Origin: Hoylesella buccalis ATCC 35310
Lineage (GTDB): Bacteria > Bacteroidota > Bacteroidia > Bacteroidales > Bacteroidaceae
NCBI RefSeq assembly: GCF_000177075.1
Contig: NZ_ADEG01000045.1
Location: 1 to 64,000 of the forward strand
DNA length: 64,000 nucleotides
Reading direction: 5' to 3'
Part shown: positions 54,594 through 62,457 of the stretch, piece by piece
Layout of the letters: the number at the start of each line of letters is the position of its first letter
Numbering within the stretch: position 1 is the first letter of the stretch
Made by a program: the position numbers and the translations under genes
Notes under the pieces: model-generated
The model's database searches: none
Told to the model about the DNA's origin: nothing
Seen by the model: only the letters and a program-made list of their open reading frames with translations

Positions 54594-55421
54594 ATGAGAG
54601 TAGAACTATACATGTCCAAGAAGACAGCTGGCAGTCCCGACTATCAAGTTCATCTGTCGATGCTTCAACAGTATCTTCAAAGATACAACGAGATAGAACT
54701 GTCTCATGAGTTCCCCGACATCGTGCATGTTTTCGGAGCTTGGGATGCTTCGGCTCATAAGAAATTGGAACAATGTCACAGATTATTAATTCCAACAGTC
54801 TTCTCTTCCTTGGGACAACTGGCTCCGTGGCATTTCCCCAAACACCCCACTCCCGCCCAAGTTTTGCAGACATCTGCCCAGAAAAAAGCAACACAACAGG
54901 CTTCGGCCCTCATCGTTTGGGGAGAACTTGAAAAGCAAGAAATGGAAAAGAGGAAATGGAATGAACAGCTCCACGTCATACCCAATGCCGTGACTACCTC
55001 CTTGATCTCGCCCGAAGAGATGGCTCATGAAACGATGAAGCTGTATCATGAAATCTTCGAGGCACACGATCGGCTGACACACCAACGCATCCAGGAGAAA
55101 TTAAACATCTTTCCCAATGACAACAGTCCTGAAAAAGAGGTGTGCCATGCTCTTCTCTATCTGCGTTATCAATATCACCGTCGCAACATCAAGAAACAAT
55201 CGTTACAAGAACTGAACGATACACTGAACAGCTTGGAATACGATGAAGACGTACTCAACAACATGCTGGAGCAACAGAATGAAGCACAATTTGCGGCTCG
55301 TATCATGCAGGTTTTGAGTGAAGATTACCAACTTACCGAAGGCTTCATGCCGTTAGATCCACTGAATGACAAACAAACTCAAAGAATTAAAGAGGCCATC
55401 AACCCAACAAGCAATATATAA
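54594..55421 (+). CDS. GT4-like protein with unusual helical C-terminus
   Basis: 275 residues. Residues about 40-140 resemble the middle of a GT4 glycosyltransferase (DIVHVFGAWD, TVFSSLGQLAPW, ASALIVWGELEKQEMEKRKW, LHVIPNAVTT), but the usual C-terminal donor-binding half is missing. It is replaced by a helical, charged region (LRYQYHRRNIKKQSLQELND). It could be a partner or regulator of the GT2 enzyme whose gene ends 2 nt upstream, rather than an active transferase. The start is ATG at 54594; the frame also has GTG at 54591. No signal peptide. Confidence 0.7.
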   Translation: MRVELYMSKKTAGSPDYQVHLSMLQQYLQRYNEIELSHEFPDIVHVFGAWDASAHKKLEQCHRLLIPTVFSSLGQLAPWHFPKHPTPAQVLQTSAQKKATQQASALIVWGELEKQEMEKRKWNEQLHVIPNAVTTSLISPEEMAHETMKLYHEIFEAHDRLTHQRIQEKLNIFPNDNSPEKEVCHALLYLRYQYHRRNIKKQSLQELNDTLNSLEYDEDVLNNMLEQQNEAQFAARIMQVLSEDYQLTEGFMPLDPLNDKQTQRIKEAINPTSNI

Positions 55422-55441
55422 TGAACGAAAGATAAAAACAG

Positions 55442-57445
55442 ATGATGAATATGAAACATGAGGAAATTGAACAAGATTTGCGATACTTAGATTTGTTATC
55501 ATTATCGTTTCCAACCATTGCTGAAGCAAGTACAGAGATCATCAACCTGCAAGCCATTCTCCATCTTCCCAAGGGAACAGAGCATTTCATGGCAGACATT
55601 CATGGAGAAGACGAAGCTTTTCAACATGTATTGAAGAATGCGTCAGGCAACATCAAGCGCAAGGTGAACGAGCTTTTCGGCAACTCACTTCGTGAAAGCG
55701 AGAAATGCGAGCTGTGCACACTTATCTATTATCCCGAGCAAAAGCTCGAATTGGTGAAAGCTACAGAGAAGGATATTTACGACTGGTACCACATTACACT
55801 TTATCAATTGGTGAAGGTATGCAGGGATGTTTCGAGCAAATACACGCGCTCCAAGGTTCGCAAAGCGCTGCCGAAGGAGTTCAGTTACATCATACAAGAG
55901 CTGCTGCACGAGGATTCACAAGAGGATGACAAGATTGCTTATTATAAAGTCATCATTGAAACCATCATCTCTACCGGCAGGGCTGACGATTTCATTATCG
56001 CCTTGGCCAATGTCATTCAGCGACTGGTCATTGACCAACTGCACATCCTTGGCGACATCTACGACCGAGGACCCGGTGCACACATCATCCTTGACTTCAT
56101 GGAAAAGTATCACAATTGGGACATTCAATGGGGAAACCACGACATTATCTGGATGGGAGCCAGCGCCGGAAACAATGCTTGTATCTGCAGCGTCATCCGT
56201 CTTTCGCTACGGTATGCCAACCTCGTTACACTGGAAGAAGGCTACGGCATCAACCTCGTTCCCTTGGCAACCTTTGCCATGGAGACCTATGGCGATGATC
56301 CATGCGAGGAATTCTACCCTCGTCTCACGGGTGGATCGAAAGAGATGGACGAGAAGACGCTCCGCCTCACAGCGCTGATGCACAAGGCCATTGCCATTAT
56401 TCAATTCAAGGAAGAGGGCAAACTGTTTGAGAAACATCCGGAATGGAAGATGCAAAACCGTGCACTGTTCAACAATATTGATTATGAAAAAGGAACCATT
56501 CTGCTGGATGGAAAAGAATATCCGCTGCATGGAAACAACTTTCCTACCGTTGATCCAAAGCATCCAAATGAGTTGACTCCCGAGGAACAGGACTTGATGA
56601 ACCGGCTGAACCATTCTTTCATGGTGAGTGAAAAACTGCACAAACACATCAAACTCTTGCTGCAACATGGCTGTATGTATGGCGTCTACAATGGCAACCT
56701 GCTCTTCCATGCATCCATTCCCTTGAACGAAGATGGTTCTTTGAAGGAGGTAGAAATATATCCAGGTAAGAAATACGCTGGTAAAGAACTGATGCACAAT
56801 ACGGGTATGATGATTCGTGCGGCATTTCAGAACGACACATGTAAAGAAGAACGTGAATACGCCATCGACTACTTTACTTACCTGTGGTGCGGACCTGACA
56901 GTCCTTTGTTTAACAAATCGAAGATGTCTACCTTCGAACGATACTTCATTACCGACAAAGAGACGCACCATGAAGAGAAGGGTAACTACTTTAAATTGCG
57001 CGACCAAGAAACAACCGCCGACCGCATCTTGGATGCTTTCGGCGTGACGGGCGAGAACAGACACATCATCAACGGGCATGTCCCGGTGCATGTTACGAAG
57101 GGAGAAAACCCCATCAAGGCGAACGGTAAGTTGATTGTCATCGACGGAGGATTCTCACAAGCCTATCACAAGGAAACGGGTATTGCTGGCTATACGCTGG
57201 TTTATCACAGCCGTGGCCTGCAACTTGTTCAGCACGAACCTTTCACCAGCACTAACGATGCCATCTTGCAGGGTACCGACATCGTAAGCACCACGCAGAT
57301 TGTGGAGATGAGCAGCCACCGTATGCTGGTTTCCGACACGGACAAAGGTGCTGAGATTAAGCAACAAATCAAGGACCTCGAAGCACTACTGTACGCCTAC
57401 CGACACGGTTTCTTGAAAGAAAGAGACCGTCAGATACGAAAATAA
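55442..57445 (+). CDS. fbp: class 3 fructose-1,6-bisphosphatase
   Basis: 667 residues, the length of the Firmicute/Bacteroidetes class 3 enzyme (FBPase III). It removes the 1-phosphate of fructose-1,6-bisphosphate for gluconeogenesis. The metallophosphatase motifs are in order: MADIHGE near 50, GDIYDRG near 205, WGNHDIIWMG, NGHVPVHVTKGE, and the end IDGGFSQAYHKETG. No sugar-phosphatase class 1 motifs. It is last in the rightward lysC-lysA-GT cluster and is closed by a strong bidirectional-looking hairpin. Confidence 0.95.
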   Translation: MMNMKHEEIEQDLRYLDLLSLSFPTIAEASTEIINLQAILHLPKGTEHFMADIHGEDEAFQHVLKNASGNIKRKVNELFGNSLRESEKCELCTLIYYPEQKLELVKATEKDIYDWYHITLYQLVKVCRDVSSKYTRSKVRKALPKEFSYIIQELLHEDSQEDDKIAYYKVIIETIISTGRADDFIIALANVIQRLVIDQLHILGDIYDRGPGAHIILDFMEKYHNWDIQWGNHDIIWMGASAGNNACICSVIRLSLRYANLVTLEEGYGINLVPLATFAMETYGDDPCEEFYPRLTGGSKEMDEKTLRLTALMHKAIAIIQFKEEGKLFEKHPEWKMQNRALFNNIDYEKGTILLDGKEYPLHGNNFPTVDPKHPNELTPEEQDLMNRLNHSFMVSEKLHKHIKLLLQHGCMYGVYNGNLLFHASIPLNEDGSLKEVEIYPGKKYAGKELMHNTGMMIRAAFQNDTCKEEREYAIDYFTYLWCGPDSPLFNKSKMSTFERYFITDKETHHEEKGNYFKLRDQETTADRILDAFGVTGENRHIINGHVPVHVTKGENPIKANGKLIVIDGGFSQAYHKETGIAGYTLVYHSRGLQLVQHEPFTSTNDAILQGTDIVSTTQIVEMSSHRMLVSDTDKGAEIKQQIKDLEALLYAYRHGFLKERDRQIRK

Positions 57446-57458
57446 AATGACTCTAAAC

Positions 57459-57496
57459 TCGTAAAAACGCTCAACAATGTTATTGAGCGTTTTTAC
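57459..57496. terminator. strong hairpin terminator between convergent fbp and hutI
   Basis: A perfect 15-bp stem (CGTAAAAACGCTCAA with TTGAGCGTTTTTACG) around an 8-nt loop. T runs inside the right arm suit the plus strand and A runs suit the minus strand, so it may terminate both fbp and the hut operon. Confidence 0.8.
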
Positions 57497-57564
57497 GTAA
57501 AGAAAGGGAAATCGAGAAGAAAGCTATCTGACTAGTATAATTCAGAACATCTGCCTGTCTTCTA

Positions 57565-58824
57565 CTACACGGTTTGTGGAATGTACTCCTCGCCCCGCAA
57601 AAATATCCTGTCGATTATAGGTGTGGTGTAAGCGTAAGGAATAAAGTCAACCGACGGAATGGGCTTTGTGATGTAAAAATTGGCAACCTTTCCTTTCGTG
57701 ATTGAACCGTAATCCTTGCTCAATCCCATGGCATACGCACTGTTCATAGTACCAGCATTGATGGCTTCGGCTGGCAAGAGACGCATCTTGATGCACGCCA
57801 AAGAAATGACAAACTTCATGTCTCCCGATGGTGTCGACCCCGGATTGTAGTCGCTTGCCACCGCCAAAGGCAACCCCTCGTCAATGACTTTGCGCCCCAA
57901 CGCAAACGGCATGTTCAGGAAGAACGATGTACCGGGAAGGGCGGTAGGCATGGTTTCGCTGCCACGTAGTGTCTCTATCGTTTCTGCGGTCATACTCTCG
58001 AGATGGTCTACCGATAGGGCATTGTGTCTAACTCCTACCTCTACCCCACCAGAGGACGCCAATTCGTCGGCATGTATCTTGCCTCGCATGCCATATTTTG
58101 TCCCAGCTTCAAGAATACGTGCGGTTTCTTCGGGCGTAAAGAAGCCCGTATCGCAGAACACATCAATGTATTCTGCCAAGTTTTCTTTGGCTACAGCAGG
58201 AATCATCTCACGGATCACCAAGTCGACATATTCACTTTGTCTGCCTGCATATTCGCGCGAAACGGCATGTGCACCCAAGAAAGTGGCAACCACCTTGAGC
58301 GGTGTCGTCTCTTTGATGCGCTTGATGACGCGCAACATCTTCAGTTCGTCAGCGGTGTTCAAACCGTATCCACTCTTGATTTCTATGCACCCCGTTCCCT
58401 TTCGGATGACTTCGTCTACACGACGCATTGCCTGTTGGTACAGTTCGTCTTCGGACATGTCGTGCAACTTGTCGGCAGAATTGAGGATGCCACCGCCGCG
58501 TTTGGCGATTTCGGCATAGCTCAAGCCACGTATCTTGTCCACAAACTCCTGCTCACGACTCCCTGCAAAGACAATGTGGGTGTGCGAATCGCACCAAGAG
58601 GGCAGCACACTTCCGCCTTTGGCATCTATCTGCTGTACATCAGAAGGAAGGCTGCATTTCGCTAAATCGCTCATGGCACCATACGAATGGATGCGCCCGT
58701 CCTCGACATAGAGAAAGGCATTCGCTATCGTTTCAAGTCGAGCCATCTCCTTTCCCTCCAGTCGTAGCTTGTCCGTGGGTTGGATACCTGCCAGAAAAGC
58801 GATGTTGGTTACTAAAAGTTTCAT
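57565..58824 (-). CDS. hutI: imidazolonepropionase
   Basis: 419 residues of the amidohydrolase superfamily. It opens imidazolonepropionate to formiminoglutamate, the third step of histidine breakdown. The metal site is WCDSHTHIVFAGSREQEF, with later metal ligands in GAHAVSREYAGR, KIHADELASSGG and the Asp in VASDYNPGSTPSG. ATG at 58822-58824 was chosen over an upstream TTG. It is the last gene of the leftward ftcD-hutU-hutH-hutI operon. Confidence 0.95.
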   Translation of the reverse strand: MKLLVTNIAFLAGIQPTDKLRLEGKEMARLETIANAFLYVEDGRIHSYGAMSDLAKCSLPSDVQQIDAKGGSVLPSWCDSHTHIVFAGSREQEFVDKIRGLSYAEIAKRGGGILNSADKLHDMSEDELYQQAMRRVDEVIRKGTGCIEIKSGYGLNTADELKMLRVIKRIKETTPLKVVATFLGAHAVSREYAGRQSEYVDLVIREMIPAVAKENLAEYIDVFCDTGFFTPEETARILEAGTKYGMRGKIHADELASSGGVEVGVRHNALSVDHLESMTAETIETLRGSETMPTALPGTSFFLNMPFALGRKVIDEGLPLAVASDYNPGSTPSGDMKFVISLACIKMRLLPAEAINAGTMNSAYAMGLSKDYGSITKGKVANFYITKPIPSVDFIPYAYTTPIIDRIFLRGEEYIPQTV

Positions 58825-58842
58825 ATCATGTAACAAAATGAA

Positions 58843-58876
58843 AATCCCACTCCTCCTGTCCGAAGAGAGTGGGATT
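58843..58876 (-). other. hairpin between hutH and hutI
   Basis: AATCCCACTC pairs with GAGTGGGATT (10 bp, 14-nt loop) in the 58-bp spacer. On the minus strand it is followed by ATTTTCATTTTG, so it could be a partial terminator that lowers hutI. Confidence 0.4.
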
Positions 58877-58882
58877 GATGAT

Positions 58883-60358
58883 TTATTTCCTTAAAAATTC
58901 TACCGATTGCGCAATGTGTGGCGACATAAACTCATCGTTTTCGATGAATGGCACCACCTTGCGATAAGCCGCATAGATAGCCTCAATGGCTGGCGACGAC
59001 TTCAATGGGCGACGGAATTCAAGGGCTTGGGCTGCATTGAACAGCTCGATAGCCAGCACTCGCTCGGTGTTGAGCACTACCTGATACAACTTTGTGGCTG
59101 CATTGGCACCCATACTTACATGGTCTTCCTGCCCCTGTGACGACGGAATGCTGTCGACCGAAGCTGGCGTGCTGTACATCTTGCTTTGACTGACAATAGA
59201 CGCAGCGGCATATTGTGGTATCATGAACCCACTGTTAAGACCAGGCTTTGCCACCAAGAAGCTGGGCAGATTGCGCGTACCCGAAATCAACTTATAGATT
59301 CGTCGCTCGGAGATGTTGCTCAATTCACACAGGGCAATTGCCAAAAAGTCCATAGGTTGGGCGATAGGCTCGCCATGGAAGTTGCCTGCAGAGATCACCA
59401 AGTCGTCGTCAGGACAAACAGTTGGGTTGTCGGTTGCCGCATTCAACTCTATTTCAATGACCGATCGCACATAAGCCAATGTGTCCTTCGATGCGCCATG
59501 CACCTGTGGCATGCAACGGAACGAATAGGGATCTTGCACGTTCACCTTAGGTTGCTTGATGAGTTCACTGCCCTCTAACAGCTCTCGAATATGTGCAGCG
59601 GTGTCTATCTGTCCCTTGTGTGGACGGACAGCATGCACAGCATGCGTGAATGGTTCGATACGTCCGTCGTAGGCTTCCAATGACATTACGCCAATCTTGT
59701 CTGCCCAATCACAGAGACGCTCGCTCTGCAACACCGCCCAAACGGCATAGGCGTTCATGTTCTGCGTACCATTGAGCAGGGCAAGTCCTTCTTTGGAAGC
59801 CAACTGTATGGGTTTCCAGTTCATCTTTTGCAATATCGCCTCACCGCTCATCCGTTCACCTTTATACTCTACCTCGCCCATTCCTAACAGTGGCAAGCAG
59901 AGGTGAGCCAACGGAACGAGGTCGCCCGATGCACCCAGTGAGCCTTGCGTATAGACTACGGGATAAATATCATTGTTGAAGAAGTCGATCAATCGCTCAA
60001 CTGTCTCTACCTGACAGCCAGAATAGCCATAACTCAAAGACTGCGCTTTGAGGAAGAGCATAATCTTTACAATGTCATTTGGCACCCTGCTGCCCACGCC
60101 ACAAGCGTGCGACATGATGAGGTTTACTTGCAACTGAGCTAATCTATCTTTGTCTACCGACACGTTGCACAATGAACCGAAGCCTGTGGTAACGCCATAG
60201 ATAGGAACGTCCGACTCGGCAATTTTCTTGTCTAAATATTTGCGACAGCGCACAATTCGTTGACGTGCGTCATCAGATAATTCTAAAGTAGCATGGTTTT
60301 CTAAAATCGCTCCCACCTCCTCAATCGTGAGGTGTGCTGCGCTAATTTTGTGTATCAT
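58883..60358 (-). CDS. hutH: histidine ammonia-lyase
   Basis: 491 residues. It removes ammonia from histidine to give urocanate. The cofactor tripeptide A143-S144-G145 (GSLGASGDLVPLAHL) forms the autocatalytic MIO group. Other family blocks are YGVTTGFGSL, the substrate loop, QDPYSFRCMPQVHGA, NPTVCPDDDL and the C-terminal SSQGQEDHVSMG. The start ATG is at 60356-60358. The spacer to hutU carries a 10-bp stem hairpin at 60378-60432. Confidence 0.97.
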   Translation of the reverse strand: MIHKISAAHLTIEEVGAILENHATLELSDDARQRIVRCRKYLDKKIAESDVPIYGVTTGFGSLCNVSVDKDRLAQLQVNLIMSHACGVGSRVPNDIVKIMLFLKAQSLSYGYSGCQVETVERLIDFFNNDIYPVVYTQGSLGASGDLVPLAHLCLPLLGMGEVEYKGERMSGEAILQKMNWKPIQLASKEGLALLNGTQNMNAYAVWAVLQSERLCDWADKIGVMSLEAYDGRIEPFTHAVHAVRPHKGQIDTAAHIRELLEGSELIKQPKVNVQDPYSFRCMPQVHGASKDTLAYVRSVIEIELNAATDNPTVCPDDDLVISAGNFHGEPIAQPMDFLAIALCELSNISERRIYKLISGTRNLPSFLVAKPGLNSGFMIPQYAAASIVSQSKMYSTPASVDSIPSSQGQEDHVSMGANAATKLYQVVLNTERVLAIELFNAAQALEFRRPLKSSPAIEAIYAAYRKVVPFIENDEFMSPHIAQSVEFLRK

Positions 60359-60377
60359 AGTGTGATTGTTAATGTGC

Positions 60378-60432
60378 CAAGTCGCAACGCCTCTCGCTCA
60401 AAGAAGTGTTTAGCGTGAAGCATTGCGACTTG
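60378..60432 (-). other. long hairpin between hutU and hutH
   Basis: CAAGTCGCAA (60378-60387) pairs with TTGCGACTTG (60423-60432), and CGCT pairs with AGCG inside. It fills the 82-bp spacer and ends 9 nt from the hutU stop. No T run on either strand; it may protect or process the mRNA. Confidence 0.5.
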
Positions 60433-60440
60433 ACGTTGAT

Positions 60441-62438
60441 TTAGAAGTTAAGTTTCTCTATTTCGCTATCATCCACGAAGTTGGGTAAGGTTACCTTCAA
60501 GCCGGGAGTGCGTTCCATTTCTCGTTGAATGGCATCGATAGAACCCTTGTTGCGAGCCCAGCTACGGCGTGCGATACCGTTGTTGACATCCCACAGAAGC
60601 ATCTCGCGGATGTGGCGATTCGCATCATCGCTGCCATCGACCACCATACCGAATCCTCCATTAATGACTTCGCCCCAGCCTACGCCGCCACCGTTGTGAA
60701 TGGACACCCATGTGGCACCACGGAAAGCATCGCCGATGACATTTTGAATGGCCATGTCGGCACAGAATTGCGAACCGTCGTAGATATTACTGGTTTCACG
60801 GAAAGGAGAGTCCGTACCAGAGACATCGTGATGATCACGACCAAGGACAACGGGCTGACTGATTTCGCCTTTGCGCACTGCCTCGTTGAATGCCAACGCA
60901 ATCTTGGTTCTGCCCACACTGTCTGCATAGAGGATGCGCGCCTGAGAGCCTACAACCAAATGATTCTTGCCAGCTTCCTTAATCCAGTGGATGTTGTCAT
61001 CCAACTGACCGATAATATCTTTTGTGGCAGTTTTCCTCATTTCTTCCAGCACCTCAGTTGCCAAGCGGTCGGTTACCTCCAAATCCTTCGGGTCGCACGA
61101 TGAGCATACCCAACGGAATGGACCGAAACCATAATCGAAGAACATCGGTCCCATGATATCCTGCACATACGAAGGATAACGGAACTTACCGTCCTCACGA
61201 AGGATGTCAGCACCTGCACGACTTGCCTCCAAAAGGAAGGCATTGCCGTAATCGAAGAAGTACATTCCCTTTGCGGTGAGCTTGTTGATAGCGTCTACCT
61301 GTCGGCGCAATGACGCCCGAACCTTTTCCTTGAACTGCTCAGGAGCTTCTGCCATCATGCGATTAGACTCCTCCAAGCTCATGCCTACTGGATAATAACC
61401 ACCTGCCCAAGGGTTGTGCAAAGATGTTTGGTCGCTACCCAAGTCCACACGGATGTTCTCTTCGGCAAGGCGTTCCCACAGGTCAACGATGTTACCCACA
61501 TACGCCATGGACACCACGCGCTTCTCTTCGACAGCTTTTCGGATAGCAGGTATCAGTTCATCAAGGTTGTCGTGTAGCTCATCTACCCAGCCTTGTTCGT
61601 AACGTTTGTTAGCAGCCAAGGGGTTGATTTCAGCGGTTACACTCACTACGCCAGCGATGTTGCCAGCCTTTGGTTGTGCGCCCGACATGCCACCAAGACC
61701 TGCCGTGACAAACAGTTTCATGTTGTCGCCACCTACCTTGCGTGCCGCATTGATCACAGTAATGGTAGTGCCATGCACAATTCCCTGTGGACCAATATAC
61801 ATATACGAGCCTGCGGTCATCTGTCCGTACTGACTCACACCGAGTGCATTGTCTCTCTCCCAATCGTCCTGCTTAGAGTAATTGGGAATCACCATACCGT
61901 TCGTCACCACCACCCGTGGTGCATCCTTATGCGAAGGGAACAAACCAAGTGGATGACCAGAGTACATCACCAATGTCTGCTCGTCTGTCATCTCGCTGAG
62001 ATACTTCATCACAAGTCGATACTGCGCCCAGTTTTGGAACACGGCACCGTTGCCTCCGTAGGTAATCAGTTCGTGTGGATGTTGCGCTACTGCCCTATCC
62101 AAGTTGTTTTGTATCATCATCATGATAGCGGCAGCCTGCTTACATTTGTGTGGATATTCGTCAATGGGACGAGCGTGCATATCATACGTAGGACGGAAGC
62201 GATACATATAGATACGTCCATAAGTCTTCAACTCGTCCAAAAACTCTGGTGCCAATGTGGCATGAAACTTCTTTGGGAAGTAACGCAGAGCGTTGCGCAA
62301 TGCCAACTTCTTTTCTTCTGGTGTAAGAATGTCTTTTCTCTTAGGTGCATGGTTTACCGTATGGTCATACGGTTGTGGATCGGGTAAGGTATTAGGAATA
62401 CCTGCCCGAATGTCCGCCATGAATTCTTCGTGCGTCAT
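60441..62438 (-). CDS. hutU: urocanate hydratase
   Basis: 665 residues, the long form found in Bacteroidetes. It hydrates urocanate to imidazolonepropionate with tightly bound NAD used as an electrophile. Visible blocks: MYSGHPLGLFPSHKDAPRVV, GQMTAGSYMYIGPQGI, VTAGLGGMSGAQPKAGNIAG (NAD site), LGSDQTSLHNPWAGGYYPVG, and the C-terminal VSIHNGGGVGWGEVING. Second gene in the leftward operon, 19 nt downstream of ftcD. Confidence 0.96.
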   Translation of the reverse strand: MTHEEFMADIRAGIPNTLPDPQPYDHTVNHAPKRKDILTPEEKKLALRNALRYFPKKFHATLAPEFLDELKTYGRIYMYRFRPTYDMHARPIDEYPHKCKQAAAIMMMIQNNLDRAVAQHPHELITYGGNGAVFQNWAQYRLVMKYLSEMTDEQTLVMYSGHPLGLFPSHKDAPRVVVTNGMVIPNYSKQDDWERDNALGVSQYGQMTAGSYMYIGPQGIVHGTTITVINAARKVGGDNMKLFVTAGLGGMSGAQPKAGNIAGVVSVTAEINPLAANKRYEQGWVDELHDNLDELIPAIRKAVEEKRVVSMAYVGNIVDLWERLAEENIRVDLGSDQTSLHNPWAGGYYPVGMSLEESNRMMAEAPEQFKEKVRASLRRQVDAINKLTAKGMYFFDYGNAFLLEASRAGADILREDGKFRYPSYVQDIMGPMFFDYGFGPFRWVCSSCDPKDLEVTDRLATEVLEEMRKTATKDIIGQLDDNIHWIKEAGKNHLVVGSQARILYADSVGRTKIALAFNEAVRKGEISQPVVLGRDHHDVSGTDSPFRETSNIYDGSQFCADMAIQNVIGDAFRGATWVSIHNGGGVGWGEVINGGFGMVVDGSDDANRHIREMLLWDVNNGIARRSWARNKGSIDAIQREMERTPGLKVTLPNFVDDSEIEKLNF

Positions 62439-62457
62439 TTTCTTTATCTTTAAGGTC

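Noticed and set aside
55685..57091. long frames on both strands inside fbp
   Set aside because: They are shadows of the fbp coding frame, which has all its motifs.
61593..62387. 264-residue plus-strand frame
   Set aside because: It is antisense to hutU; no start context or domain.
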